Numbered from the stretch's first letter, positions 27,623-35,778 are shown. The stretch: 64,000 nucleotides of DNA from PALSA-505 sp036501145 (GCA_036501145.1 DASYAV010000249.1:62001-126000); one strand, 5' to 3'. Program-made: numbers and translations. The notes: generated from the sequence alone by a model not told the origin.

Positions 27623-28468
27623 GTGTCGGAACTGGTGATCGGATTGCTTCATCCCGGCGAGATGGGAGCCGCGGTCGGCGCCCAGCTGACCGCGCTCGGC
27701 CACCCGGTCTGCTGGGCCTCGCAGGGCCGGGGCCCGGACACCGCGGCCCGGGCCGAGGCGGCCGGGCTGTCCGACGTGAGCAGCGCCGCGGAGGTGGCCC
27801 GCCGCAGCGGCGTCATCGTGTCGGTCTGCCCGCCGCACGCCGCGGCGCCGACCGCGCAGGCCGTCGCCGCGGCCGGGTTCCGCGGGCTGTTCGTGGACGC
27901 GAACGCGATCTCCCCCGCGTCGTCGCGGGCGCTCGGTGAGGTCATGGCCGCCGCCGGGGCGGACTACGTGGACGGCGGGATCATCGGCCTGACACCCACC
28001 GCGGAGCGGGTCACCCGGCTGTACCTGTCCGGCCCCCGGGCGGCGGAGGTGGCCGCTCTGTTCGCCGGGACGCAACTGGAAGCCAAGGTGGTCGACGGCC
28101 GGCCCGGCGCGGCGTCGGCGGTCAAGATGGCCTACGCGGCCTGGACCAAGGGCACCGCCGCGCTGCTGCTGGCGGCCCGCGCGCTGGCCAGCGCCGAGGG
28201 TGTGCAGGACGCGTTGCTGGCCGAGTGGGAGTTCTCCCAGCCCGCACTGGCCGAGCGGACCCGCAGCGCGGCCCGCTCGGCGGCGGTCAAGGGCTGGCGG
28301 TGGGTGGCGGAGATGGAGGAAATCGGGCAGAGCATGGACGCGGCGGGCCTGCCGGCCGGCTTCGGCGAAGCGGCGGCCGAGGTGTACCGGCGCCAGCGCC
28401 GCGCCGGATCCGCGGACTCGCCCACGCCCACGGAGGTCGTCGCCGCCCTGCTGCGCGCCCGCGCCTGA
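27623..28468 (+). CDS. NAD(P)-dependent oxidoreductase (6PGDH-like, DUF1932)
   Basis: 281 residues from GTG 27623, with AGGGAGG five bases upstream. The Rossmann fold starts IGLLHPGEMGAAVGAQL, equivalent to the GxGxMG loop of beta-hydroxyacid dehydrogenases, with VIVSVCPPHAA and FVDANAISPASSRAL following. The C-terminal helical domain (GAASAVKMAYAAWTKGTAALLLAA) matches the DUF1932 type. Expected to oxidise or reduce a hydroxyacid or imine with NAD(P); substrate unknown. Converges on the hydrolase gene. Confidence 0.85.
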   Translation: MSELVIGLLHPGEMGAAVGAQLTALGHPVCWASQGRGPDTAARAEAAGLSDVSSAAEVARRSGVIVSVCPPHAAAPTAQAVAAAGFRGLFVDANAISPASSRALGEVMAAAGADYVDGGIIGLTPTAERVTRLYLSGPRAAEVAALFAGTQLEAKVVDGRPGAASAVKMAYAAWTKGTAALLLAARALASAEGVQDALLAEWEFSQPALAERTRSAARSAAVKGWRWVAEMEEIGQSMDAAGLPAGFGEAAAEVYRRQRRAGSADSPTPTEVVAALLRARA

Positions 28469-28475
28469 CGCGCTG

Positions 28476-28533
28476 TTCGCCTGGCCGACAGACGCCCGAC
28501 GGCATTCGCCTGGCCGGAGAGACACCCGACGGC
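28476..28533. repeat. 28-bp direct repeat in convergent intergenic space
   Basis: TTCGCCTGGCCG begins two tandem copies (28476-28503 and 28505-28533) that both end in CCCGACGGC, differing at a few central positions. They fill the gap between the convergent oxidoreductase and hydrolase genes. Confidence 0.7.
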
Positions 28534-28535
28534 TG

Positions 28536-29399
28536 TCAGGGCACCGGCGCCGGGACGAAGCCGGCGATGGCCCCGGCCACCGCGGCCGGGTTGTCTACCG
28601 GGACCCAGGTCTTGGCTCCGGGCACGGGCACCAGCGTGGCATGCGGGAACTCCGACGCCAGCCGCTCGGCGTGCGCCATCGGGAAGTAGCGGCACGCGTC
28701 GCCCCAGACCAGCAGCACCGGCCGGTCGAACTGCGGGATGGCGCCGGCCGCATCGACCAGAAGCTGCTGGTGCAGCCCGCCCCAGGCCGCGACGAAGTCG
28801 CCGGTCACCCGCCGGTCACGCAGTCCCGGCGTGAAGAACGACGCGGCGCGCTCGGCGTCCAGCCCGCGTGCGGATACCGCGGCGGTGCCGCGGCGGCGGA
28901 CGGCCGCCCACCGGGCCTGCGCCTGGAACTGCAACTGGATCAGCTCCCGGGCCAGCCACGGGAGCCTGCGGGCGAGCGTCGCCGTCTTCAGCAGCGAATC
29001 CGGCGGGAACTGGTCGTAGTTGTCGCAGTTCGTCAGGACCAGGCGGCGAATCCGCCCGAGCGCGGGGTGGCCGCTGGCCAGCGAGAGCAGCAGCAGTCCG
29101 CCGGCCGTGTCGTTGGCGACCACCGTGGCGTCGTCCAGCCCGAGCAGCTCCAGGCAGTCGGGCAGCAGCCGGGCCAGCGAGCCGGGTGACATGTCCGCCC
29201 CCGGCGACATCGGCCACGGATGCGCGCCCAGCGGCAGGTCGATGGTGATGCAGCGGTAGCGGTCTTCGAGCGCCGCGACGACATCCCGCCACAGATCGTG
29301 ATTCGCCAGCGCGCCGGAGAAGAAGACGAGCGCCGGCCCCTGGCCGGACGACTGCCAGGCCAGCGGCCCCAGCCGGGTTTCCAGTCGTTGGGATTCCAT
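28536..29399 (-). CDS. Alpha/beta hydrolase with Asp-type nucleophile
   Basis: 287 residues from ATG 29399. The order is that of the alpha/beta-hydrolase fold: ALVFFSGALANHDLW (oxyanion region), the nucleophile elbow VVANDTAGG with Asp97 instead of the usual Ser, and VLLVWGDACRYFP with Asp234. An Asp elbow suits haloalkane dehalogenase or epoxide-hydrolase-like chemistry. The segment that should hold the catalytic His reads PGAKTWVPVDNP, with Thr264 at the His position. So the enzyme may be inactive or use a different mechanism. The AT-rich stretch upstream (TATGTTTTATA) is a likely promoter. Confidence 0.82.
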   Translation of the reverse strand: MESQRLETRLGPLAWQSSGQGPALVFFSGALANHDLWRDVVAALEDRYRCITIDLPLGAHPWPMSPGADMSPGSLARLLPDCLELLGLDDATVVANDTAGGLLLLSLASGHPALGRIRRLVLTNCDNYDQFPPDSLLKTATLARRLPWLARELIQLQFQAQARWAAVRRRGTAAVSARGLDAERAASFFTPGLRDRRVTGDFVAAWGGLHQQLLVDAAGAIPQFDRPVLLVWGDACRYFPMAHAERLASEFPHATLVPVPGAKTWVPVDNPAAVAGAIAGFVPAPVP

Positions 29400-29518
29400 G
29401 GGTATAAAACATAGCATCAATATGTTGGCAGCGAAAGAACCGGGGATGGCGGAAGGGAGTACCGGCAGATGCCTGGGTAACCCGGCGTGGCTAAGACGGC
29501 CCGGCCGTCCGGCCAGAT

Positions 29519-30154
29519 CTACCGGCTCTGGCCCGGCGCCAGGCCGCGCAGCATCACGTCGATGGCCTGCCCGAGCGCTGCCCTGGTCGCGGCGGGGTCG
29601 CTGGCGTAAGCGATCCGCAGGCCGCCCAGCCACGCCAGGCCGCGGACCAGGTAAGCGAGCAGGTCTGGGTCGAGGCCGGTGACCTGGCCGCGCGCGGCCG
29701 ACGCGGCGATGAACGACCGCAGGCCCACGTGGCCGGGCTGCTGGTCGACCGAGCCCTCGCCCTCGGGCCCGAGCACGGCCGGCCCGTCGACCAGCACGAT
29801 CCGCCGCAGCTCGGTGTCCAGCGCGGCGTCCAGGTAGGCGTTGACCCGGGCCACGATCTGGTCAACCGGCGCCGCCGCCGGGTCCGCGGCCTCATCCGCG
29901 CGCGCCTCCGCCTCGGCCTCGGCCTGCATGAACACGGTGCGGAACAGCGCTTCCTTGCCGGCGAAGTGGTGGTACACCGCGCCCTTGGTGACCCGGGCGG
30001 TGGCCGCGATCTCGTCCACCGACGTCTGCGCGTAGCCGTTCCTGCCGAACAACGAGCGGGCGGCGGCGAGCACGGCACGCCGGGTGGCCTCGGCGTGCTC
30101 GGACCGCAGCGTGGCCGGCGGCTCGCCGCCGCCTGTCGTCGCTCCGCTCGGCAT
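29519..30154 (-). CDS. TetR-family transcriptional regulator
   Basis: 211 residues. N-terminal helix-turn-helix at about residues 22-68: ATRRAVLAAARSLFGRNGYAQTSVDEIAATARVTKGAVYHHFAGKEALF is the canonical TetR signature (cited here as a span). The C-terminal ligand domain is alpha-helical. It is divergent from an ABC exporter operon 174 bp away, and an inverted repeat sits between them, so it probably represses that operon and itself. Confidence 0.93.
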   Translation of the reverse strand: MPSGATTGGGEPPATLRSEHAEATRRAVLAAARSLFGRNGYAQTSVDEIAATARVTKGAVYHHFAGKEALFRTVFMQAEAEAEARADEAADPAAAPVDQIVARVNAYLDAALDTELRRIVLVDGPAVLGPEGEGSVDQQPGHVGLRSFIAASAARGQVTGLDPDLLAYLVRGLAWLGGLRIAYASDPAATRAALGQAIDVMLRGLAPGQSR

Positions 30155-30198
30155 CCGGACAGTATGGCATCGCAGGCCAGGCGGGCTGCCGATTCGCT

Positions 30199-30227
30199 TG
30201 TCAGGGCTGGATCCCTGACAGATGTCA
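30199..30227. promoter_or_regulatory. Candidate TetR operator
   Basis: TGTCAGGG (30199-30206) and CCCTGACA (30213-30220) form a perfect 8-bp inverted repeat with a 6-bp spacer. A second palindrome, TGACA-GA-TGTCA (30216-30227), overlaps it. The site lies between the divergent tetR and ABC genes; 22 bp overall is a usual size for a TetR dimer or pair of dimers. Confidence 0.6.
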
Positions 30228-30327
30228 TGCGGGCCTCAGGAGGTACGGCACTGCCGCCGGCACCCCGCCAGATGGTGACATTCATACACCGGGCCGCCAG
30301 GGCCGGCACCGATGTGAAGGGAACCTG

Positions 30328-31284
30328 ATGACTCAACGGGGAACAGTGCAGCACGGGGCGCCCGTGGTGTCGTTCGGCAACGTCAGCAAGGTCTACGGCG
30401 AGGTGCGCGCCGTAGACGGGCTGTCCCTGGAACTGCGCCATGGCGAGACCGTGGCCTTCCTCGGGCCGAACGGGGCGGGCAAGTCGACGTCGCTGGACAT
30501 GATGCTCGCGCTCCGCAAGCCGACCTCGGGGCAGATCCGGATGTTCGGCACCGACCCGTACGCGGCCGTGAAGTCCGGCCGGGTGGGCGCGATGCTGCAG
30601 TCCGGTGGGCTGATGCCGGAAGTGACCGTGGCCGAACTGGTCGGCCTGATGGCCCAGGTCCACCCCCGGCCGCTGCCGGTCGGCGAGACGCTCAAGCGGG
30701 CCGGCATCGCCGACCTGGCCGACCGGCGGGTGGACCGGCTGTCCGGCGGCCAGACCCAGCGGGTCCGGTTCGCGCTGGCCATCGCCGGCGAGTGCGACCT
30801 GATCGTGCTGGACGAGCCGACCACGGCGATGGACGTGGAGAGCCGGCAGATGTTCTGGGCCAACATGCACGCCGAGGTGGCGGAGGGCCACACGCTGCTG
30901 TTCGCCACGCACTACCTGGAGGAGGCCGACCAGGCCGCCGACCGGATCCTGGTCATCAACAAGGGCCGGCTGCTGGCCGACGGCACCCCGGCCGAGATCA
31001 AGCAGCGGGCCGGGGCCAAGCGCATCTCGTTCCGTCTCGACTCGGTGGACGAGCCGTTCCTGCTGGGCCTGCCCGCACTGGTGAACCTGGAGATCCGGCG
31101 CGACCAGGTCCACCTGCAGACATCCGACTCCGACCGGACGCTGTACGCGCTGCTCGACGCCGGCTACCGGCCACGGGAGATCGAGGTGTCCAGCCTCGGC
31201 CTGGAACAGGCGTTCCTGGCCATCACCGCAGAAGACGACAACCGCGGCGCCGGCGCCGCGCAGGCAAAGGAGACGGTCCGATGA
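30328..31284 (+). CDS. ABC-2 exporter ATP-binding protein
   Basis: 318 residues from ATG 30328. Walker A GPNGAGKST (46-54), Q-loop region, signature LSGGQTQRVRF, Walker B LIVLDEPTTAMD and the switch His in FATHYLEEA are all intact. The C-terminal 80 residues form the extra domain usual in DrrA-type exporters. Powers the permease encoded next; the two genes overlap by four bases (ATGA). Probable substrates are antibiotics or lipids. Confidence 0.95.
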   Translation: MTQRGTVQHGAPVVSFGNVSKVYGEVRAVDGLSLELRHGETVAFLGPNGAGKSTSLDMMLALRKPTSGQIRMFGTDPYAAVKSGRVGAMLQSGGLMPEVTVAELVGLMAQVHPRPLPVGETLKRAGIADLADRRVDRLSGGQTQRVRFALAIAGECDLIVLDEPTTAMDVESRQMFWANMHAEVAEGHTLLFATHYLEEADQAADRILVINKGRLLADGTPAEIKQRAGAKRISFRLDSVDEPFLLGLPALVNLEIRRDQVHLQTSDSDRTLYALLDAGYRPREIEVSSLGLEQAFLAITAEDDNRGAGAAQAKETVR

Positions 31285-32006
31285 CCGGGACGCTGACGCT
31301 GACCAGGCTGGAGATCAAGCGGGTACTGCGGAACAGGCGCTACCTGCTGATGACGCTCGCGCTGCCGGTCGCGCTGTACTTGTGCTTCGGGCGTTCGAAG
31401 TCGCTGGCCTACGGCGTGGACTTCAAGGAGTTCTACATGATCGCGATGGCCTCGATCGGGGCCTTCAGCGGCGCGCTCAACGGCAACTCCATGCGCATCT
31501 CACAAGAGCGCAAGGACGGCTGGATCAGGCAGCTGCGGATCAGCTCGCTGCCGGCCAGCGGGTACGTGGTCGCGAAGATCATCGCATCCATGATCATCTC
31601 GGTAGCCTCGGTGGCCCTGGTGCTGCTGCTCGGCCGGCTGTACGGCGGCGTGCACATGCCGGTGTGGGAGTGGATCGCCGTCGGGGGCGCGATCTGGATC
31701 GGCGCGATGACGTTCGCCGCCCTGGCCGTCGCCATCGGCTACCGCTTCATGCCCGACACCGTGCAGCCCGTCACCATGCTCATCTACCTCGGCATGTCCC
31801 TGCTCGGCGGCCTGTGGTTCCCGGTGTCGGGGACCCTCGGGACGGTCGCCAAGGCGCTGCCCACCTACCAGATCACCAGGATCGGCACCGACGTCATCAC
31901 CCAGGGCACGATCTCGGCAGGCCGGGTCGGGATCATCCTCGCCTGGCTGGCGGGCTTCGTCGCACTGGCCGCGATCTCGGTGCGCAGCACCGCGGAGAAG
32001 ATCTGA
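31281..32006 (+). CDS. ABC-2 type permease
   Basis: 241 residues from ATG 31281, overlapping the ATPase stop. Six membrane segments in the ABC-2 layout: one after RNRRYLLMTLALPVALYL, then SIGAFSGALNGNS, two in the centre (YVVAKIIASMIISVASVALVLLL and following), MLIYLGMSLLGGLWFP, and a final WLAGFVALAAISV. The conserved ERKDGWIRQLRISSLPASGY loop is the cytoplasmic coupling region. Pairs with the preceding ATPase as a dimeric exporter under TetR control. Confidence 0.93.
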   Translation: MTGTLTLTRLEIKRVLRNRRYLLMTLALPVALYLCFGRSKSLAYGVDFKEFYMIAMASIGAFSGALNGNSMRISQERKDGWIRQLRISSLPASGYVVAKIIASMIISVASVALVLLLGRLYGGVHMPVWEWIAVGGAIWIGAMTFAALAVAIGYRFMPDTVQPVTMLIYLGMSLLGGLWFPVSGTLGTVAKALPTYQITRIGTDVITQGTISAGRVGIILAWLAGFVALAAISVRSTAEKI

Positions 32007-32025
32007 CCCGCCGGGCGCAGCCAGG

Positions 32026-32057
32026 CGGGGCCGGTGTGCGGGGGCGCACCGGCCCCG
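32026..32057. terminator. Terminator hairpin
   Basis: CGGGGCCGGTGTGC (32026-32039) pairs with GCGCACCGGCCCCG (32044-32057), one G-T wobble, four-base loop, between the ABC permease and the remnant converging from the other strand. Confidence 0.7.
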
Positions 32058-32067
32058 CACCGGCCGT

Positions 32068-32330
32068 CTACGGCAGGCTCGTCGGTACCGGCCCTGCCGA
32101 TGCCTGGGCCAGCGGGAACGAATCGTTCTGCCCCGCCACAAGGTTATCGGCACTGGTCTGGCTAGCCGCGAAACATTGGCTGTTTATAGTCGTGACCGCG
32201 TCCGCGGGACTAACTCCACCCGCCAGCGTTACCGAGAGGCTGACTGTCCCGTCTGAGGCGGCCCGCCCAGTTGCGCTACCAGTCCTCGCAAATTCGCGAG
32301 ATCAGCGCCGACCAGCCCCCTCGTCTTCAC
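32068..32330 (-). pseudogene. Frameshifted small-gene remnant
   Basis: Reading the minus strand, GTG 32330 opens a tidy coding stretch with GLVGADLANLRGLVAQLGG, reminiscent of the N-terminus of WXG100/ESX-like small secreted proteins, but it hits a stop within 35 codons. A second frame, shifted by one base, continues from the same region with TVSLSVTLAGGVSPADAV and later NLVAGQNDSFPLAQAS to a TAG at 32068-32070. Neither frame alone has both a start and an end. Codon use is less GC-biased than the neighbours. I read it as one small gene broken by an indel; a programmed frameshift is a weaker alternative. It lies downstream of glyS and converges on the ABC operon. Confidence 0.45.
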
Positions 32331-32412
32331 CCCGCCACGGGTCAGGAAGTCCCGTAGATACGTTACGTTGACTTACCCGGGGCCGAAATTTTACCATCCG
32401 GAAACGCGGCGG

Positions 32413-33801
32413 TCAGCAGCCGCGCAGCCGTTCCGAAAGGTAGGATTCGAGGCTGTCGATGCCGATGCGCTCCTGCTTCATGGAGTCGCGCTCGCGCACC
32501 GTCACGGCCTGGTCGTCCAGCGTGTCGAAGTCGACCGTCACGCAGTACGGGGTGCCGATCTCGTCCTGGCGGCGGTACCTGCGGCCGATGGCGCTGGCGT
32601 CGTCGAACTCGGTGTTCCACCGCTGCCGCAGGCTGGCCGCGATGGCGCGGGCCTTGGGTGACAGGTCCGCGTTGCGGGACAACGGCAGCACCGCCACCTT
32701 GACCGGCGCGATCCGCGGGTCGAGCCGCAGCACGGTCCGCTTCTCCAGGTTGCCCTTGGCGTCGGGCGCCTCGTCCTCGGCGTAGCCGTCGAGCAGCATG
32801 ACAAGCATGGTGCGGTCCACACCGACGGCGGGCTCGATGACGTAGGGCACGTACCTTTCGCCGGATTCCGGGTCGAGGTAGGACATGTCCACGCCGGACG
32901 CCTCGCCGTGCGTGGTCAGGTCGAAGTCGGTCCGGTTGGCGATGCCCTCCAGCTCACCCCACTCGCTGCCGGGAAACCCGTAGTGGTACTCGATGTCCAC
33001 GGTGCGCTTGGAGTAGTGCGACCGCTTGTCCGCCGGGTGCTCGTACAGCCGCAGGTTGTCCCGGCTGACCCCGAGGTCGATGTGCCAGTTGAGCCGGGTT
33101 TCGATCCACCGCTCGTGCCACTCCTCGTCGGTGCCCGGCTTGACGAAGAACTCCATCTCCATCTGCTCGAACTCGCGGGTGCGGAAGATGAAGTTGCCCG
33201 GGGTGATCTCGTTGCGGAACGACTTGCCGATCTGGCCGATGCCGAACGGGATCTTCCGGCGGGAGGTCTGCAGCACGTTGCGGTAGTTGATGAAGATGCC
33301 CTGCGCGGTCTCCGGCCGCAGGTAGGCCAGCCCGGAGTCGTCCTCCACAGCGCCCAGGTAGGTGCGCAGCATCCCGTTGAACATCCGCGGCTCGGCGAAG
33401 GCGCCCCTGGTGCCGCAGTTCGGGCAGGCGATGTCGGCCAGGCCGTGCTCCGGAGGGTGGCCGTGCTTGTCCGCGTAGGCCTCTTCGAGGTGGTCGGCGC
33501 GGAACCGCTTGTGGCAGGACATGCACTCGGTCAGCGGCTCGACGAACTCGGTGACGTGACCGCTGGCCTCCCAGACCTCGCGGGCGAGGATCACGCTGGA
33601 GTCGAGGCCGACGATGTCCTCACGCTCGGTCACCATCGACCGCCACCACTGGCGCTTGATGTTGTTCTTCATCTCGACGCCGAGCGGACCGTAATCCCAG
33701 GACGCGCGCAGTCCTCCGTAGATCTCGCTGGACGGGTACACGAAACCCCGTCGTTTGGAGAGGCTGACCAGGGTGTCCATGCGGTCGGTACGTCGGGCCA
33801 T
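32413..33801 (-). CDS. glyS: Glycyl-tRNA synthetase (alpha2 type)
   Basis: 462 residues from ATG 33801; GGAG lies six bases upstream, overlapping an earlier in-frame ATG at 33813. Class II motifs are present: RGFVYPSSEIYGGLRASWDYGPLG at the start, motif 2 with FRNEITPGNFIFRTREFEQMEMEFF, and motif 3 in the VEPAVGVDRTMLVMLLDGY segment. CMSCHKRF and CPNCGTRGAF form a zinc site. It charges tRNA-Gly. This is the homodimeric form used by actinobacteria and archaea, not the alpha2beta2 bacterial form. Confidence 0.97.
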   Translation of the reverse strand: MARRTDRMDTLVSLSKRRGFVYPSSEIYGGLRASWDYGPLGVEMKNNIKRQWWRSMVTEREDIVGLDSSVILAREVWEASGHVTEFVEPLTECMSCHKRFRADHLEEAYADKHGHPPEHGLADIACPNCGTRGAFAEPRMFNGMLRTYLGAVEDDSGLAYLRPETAQGIFINYRNVLQTSRRKIPFGIGQIGKSFRNEITPGNFIFRTREFEQMEMEFFVKPGTDEEWHERWIETRLNWHIDLGVSRDNLRLYEHPADKRSHYSKRTVDIEYHYGFPGSEWGELEGIANRTDFDLTTHGEASGVDMSYLDPESGERYVPYVIEPAVGVDRTMLVMLLDGYAEDEAPDAKGNLEKRTVLRLDPRIAPVKVAVLPLSRNADLSPKARAIAASLRQRWNTEFDDASAIGRRYRRQDEIGTPYCVTVDFDTLDDQAVTVRERDSMKQERIGIDSLESYLSERLRGC

Positions 33802-34021
33802 GAAGGTCTCCATCCGGCTGGCGGTCGGAGGGCTGCGAGCGCGGGCAACCCCGTTCGGGTGCGCGATTTTCCCAGCTTACCGGCGGCGGCCTGGCGGTCA
33901 CGCCGCGGCGGGCTGGGGGCGCCTGGGCGACACAGCCTACCCGCCGGCACCCCCGGTGCTCGCCCGTTTTCCGCCTCCGGTTCCAGTTACGGACGGTGAC
34001 AGCTGGCGCGCCGGGCCCCGG

Positions 34022-35209
34022 TCAGGACGGCGCCGTGACGAGCACCCACTTCTTCCCCTTCCAGTGCTCGGTCACCGTGCTGGTCACCGCGCCGTTCCAG
34101 GAGTACCCGACGGCCCACGCGTCGCTGGCCGACACCGCGGCGACCCCGGTCAGTGAGGTGTCACTGGATCCGGCCGGGTTGGGGCTGGCGGCCAGTCGCC
34201 AGGCGGTGCCGTTCCAGTGCTCGGCCACGGTGCCGGTGACCCCGCCGGCGCTGGTCGAGTCACCGACCGCCCAGGCGTCGGTGGCGGCGTCCGCGTCCAC
34301 CGCGACCAGGGACGTGGCGGTGCTGCCGGACGGCGCGGGGCTGGACACGGCTTTCCACGCGTGCCCGCCCCAGTGCTCGGTGACCGGAGCGGTGAGCGAC
34401 CCGTTGTAGAGGTAGCCGACCGCCCAGGCGTTGCCGGGCGATGGTGAGCGGACGGCCTGCAGGGCCGTCACCGTGCCGGAGCCGCCGGGACTGGGGCTGG
34501 CCACGATGGACCAGGCGTGCCCGTTCCACCGCTCGGCCAGCGTGCTGGTGGTCAGTCCCTGGCTCCAGTACCCAACCGCCCACACGTTGCTGGCCGAGGT
34601 GGCGTCCACGCCGTACAGCCAGGAGCCGCTCGCACCCGCCGGGTCGGGGCTGGGCACGATCTTCCACGCCTTCCCGTTCCAGTGCTCGGCCAGCGTGCTG
34701 AAGGACGGCTGCTGGTACCCGACGGCCCACACGTTCGTGGCCGATATGGCGTGCACCGCGTACAGGTACGCCCCGGTGGCACCGCTGGGGTTGGGGCTCG
34801 GCACGACCTGCCACGTCTTCCCGTTCCAGTGGTCCACCAGGGTGTTCGACGTGGACCCGGCGGAGGAGTAGCCGACCGCCCAGGCGTCGCTGGCGGAGTC
34901 CGCGTCCACGCCGTACAGGTAGGCGTCGGCGGCGCCGCTCACCCCGGGAGTGGCGACGACCTTCCACGCCTTCCCGTTCCACCGCTGCGCCATCGGGACG
35001 TAGGTCGATCCGGCATAGGCGAAACCGACGGCCCACACGTCGCTGGCCGACACCGCGTCAATCCCGTTGAGGCCGCCCCCGCTGGTGACGGCGGGTGTGC
35101 TGCCCGCGGTGGCGCCGCTGGCCCGGGCGGCCGGGGTGGCCACCGCCCCGGCCACAGCGATCGCGGCGCTGGCCGCCAGGGCCAGCGCCGCGCCCCGGCC
35201 GTGGGTCAT
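34022..35209 (-). CDS. Secreted repeat protein, VWAVG/HWNG beta-propeller
   Basis: About 395 residues from ATG 35209; the stop of a 28-codon gene overlaps this ATG (ATGA), which decides the start over a TTG at 35218. A signal peptide (ALALAASAAIAVAGAVATPAARA) precedes seven near-identical repeats of about 50 residues. Each reads ISATNVWAVGY, a short variable loop, LAEHWNGKAWKIV and PSPDPAG. Such regular blades predict a seven-bladed propeller. The repeats are also conserved at DNA level. Extracellular binding function is inferred; no catalytic residue is evident. It may be translationally coupled to the small upstream gene. Confidence 0.85.
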   Translation of the reverse strand: MTHGRGAALALAASAAIAVAGAVATPAARASGATAGSTPAVTSGGGLNGIDAVSASDVWAVGFAYAGSTYVPMAQRWNGKAWKVVATPGVSGAADAYLYGVDADSASDAWAVGYSSAGSTSNTLVDHWNGKTWQVVPSPNPSGATGAYLYAVHAISATNVWAVGYQQPSFSTLAEHWNGKAWKIVPSPDPAGASGSWLYGVDATSASNVWAVGYWSQGLTTSTLAERWNGHAWSIVASPSPGGSGTVTALQAVRSPSPGNAWAVGYLYNGSLTAPVTEHWGGHAWKAVSSPAPSGSTATSLVAVDADAATDAWAVGDSTSAGGVTGTVAEHWNGTAWRLAASPNPAGSSDTSLTGVAAVSASDAWAVGYSWNGAVTSTVTEHWKGKKWVLVTAPS

Positions 35210-35292
35210 GCCCGCCAATTGGCGTCCTGGCCAGGCTGGTCCCAGAACGACCAGAAGGCGGGGGTCTTCAGCTGGTTTGCCTGCTCGCTCAT
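35206..35292 (-). CDS. 28-residue Trp-rich small peptide
   Basis: ATG 35292 has an excellent ribosome site (GAAGGAG, six bases upstream) and the frame ends in TGA at 35206-35208, overlapping the propeller ATG by four bases. The peptide is polar at the start (MSEQANQLKT) and aromatic in the middle (PAFWSFWDQPGQ), with a third Trp near the end. No signal peptide. Position and coupling suggest it is really translated: as a leader peptide, a precursor of a modified peptide, or a small partner. I recognise no family. Confidence 0.6.
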   Translation of the reverse strand: MSEQANQLKTPAFWSFWDQPGQDANWRA

Positions 35293-35335
35293 CTTCGTCT
35301 CCTTCGGATGCGGGAATCCTCGGTAGCTGGGCTGG

Positions 35336-35369
35336 CTGGGCCGGGCCACGGGCAAGCGGCCCGGCCCAG
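35336..35369 (-). terminator. 12-bp stem hairpin between two small genes
   Basis: CTGGGCCGGGCC (35336-35347) is the exact complement of GGCCCGGCCCAG (35358-35369), with a 10-base loop. It follows the 80-codon gene's stop by two bases and precedes the 28-codon gene. There is no T-run, so it may be a partial terminator or an mRNA processing/stability stem. Confidence 0.55.
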
Positions 35370-35370
35370 G

Positions 35371-35613
35371 TCAGAGCGGTTCGTAGCCCTCGGGCCTGCC
35401 GCCCTTCGGCAGGCGGCTGCCTTCGCCCGCCGCGGGGCGGCCTGCCGGGGCGTCATCGGCCGCCGCCGGGTCCGTGGCGGTCCGGCCGGCCACGGGTTTG
35501 CCCGCGGCTGAACCGTCTTCGTCTTCGTCGTCGTGGTCCGGAGGGGAGCCGGGCCGCCCGGGCCCGGACGGGCCCGCGCCGCCGGGCGGGGTAAGCCCTG
35601 GGTGGTCATCCAT
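35371..35613 (-). CDS. 80-residue acidic Pro/Gly-rich protein
   Basis: ATG 35613 has GGAGGAG eight bases upstream. The protein is low in hydrophobics and predicted disordered, with an acidic cluster (DHDDEDEDG) and a distinct C-terminal tail (SRLPKGGRPEGYEPL). No membrane segment or known domain. It lies between the LuxR regulator and the 28-codon peptide gene, all on one strand. Function unknown; could be a chaperone-like acidic peptide, a secreted-peptide precursor, or a non-functional frame. Confidence 0.5.
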   Translation of the reverse strand: MDDHPGLTPPGGAGPSGPGRPGSPPDHDDEDEDGSAAGKPVAGRTATDPAAADDAPAGRPAAGEGSRLPKGGRPEGYEPL

Positions 35614-35778
35614 CCTGCGTTCTCCTCCGGCGTGCGGCGGCTTGACACGGCAAGTATCGGGTTCGTAGTGGCCCGGCCGCGATCACCCGGATACGTGAAA
35701 GTTCGCTCCGTGAACGCCCGGCGGCGGCACGTGCCCAGGGGAATTCTGCCGCCATCAGGACCGGAGGGGTCCGTGTGG

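Noticed and set aside
30328..32006. Antibiotic biosynthesis cluster around the DrrAB-like exporter
   Set aside because: Only a TetR gene and the two exporter genes are present; no biosynthetic enzymes lie nearby.
32270..32330. A tRNA-like D-arm (TGGTAGCGCAACTGGGC) on the minus strand
   Set aside because: No acceptor or T-arm partner can be formed, and the same bases read as protein in the remnant described there.
33802..34021. T-box or other riboswitch upstream of glyS
   Set aside because: No T-box consensus, specifier loop or terminator/antiterminator pair could be found in the 220 bp.
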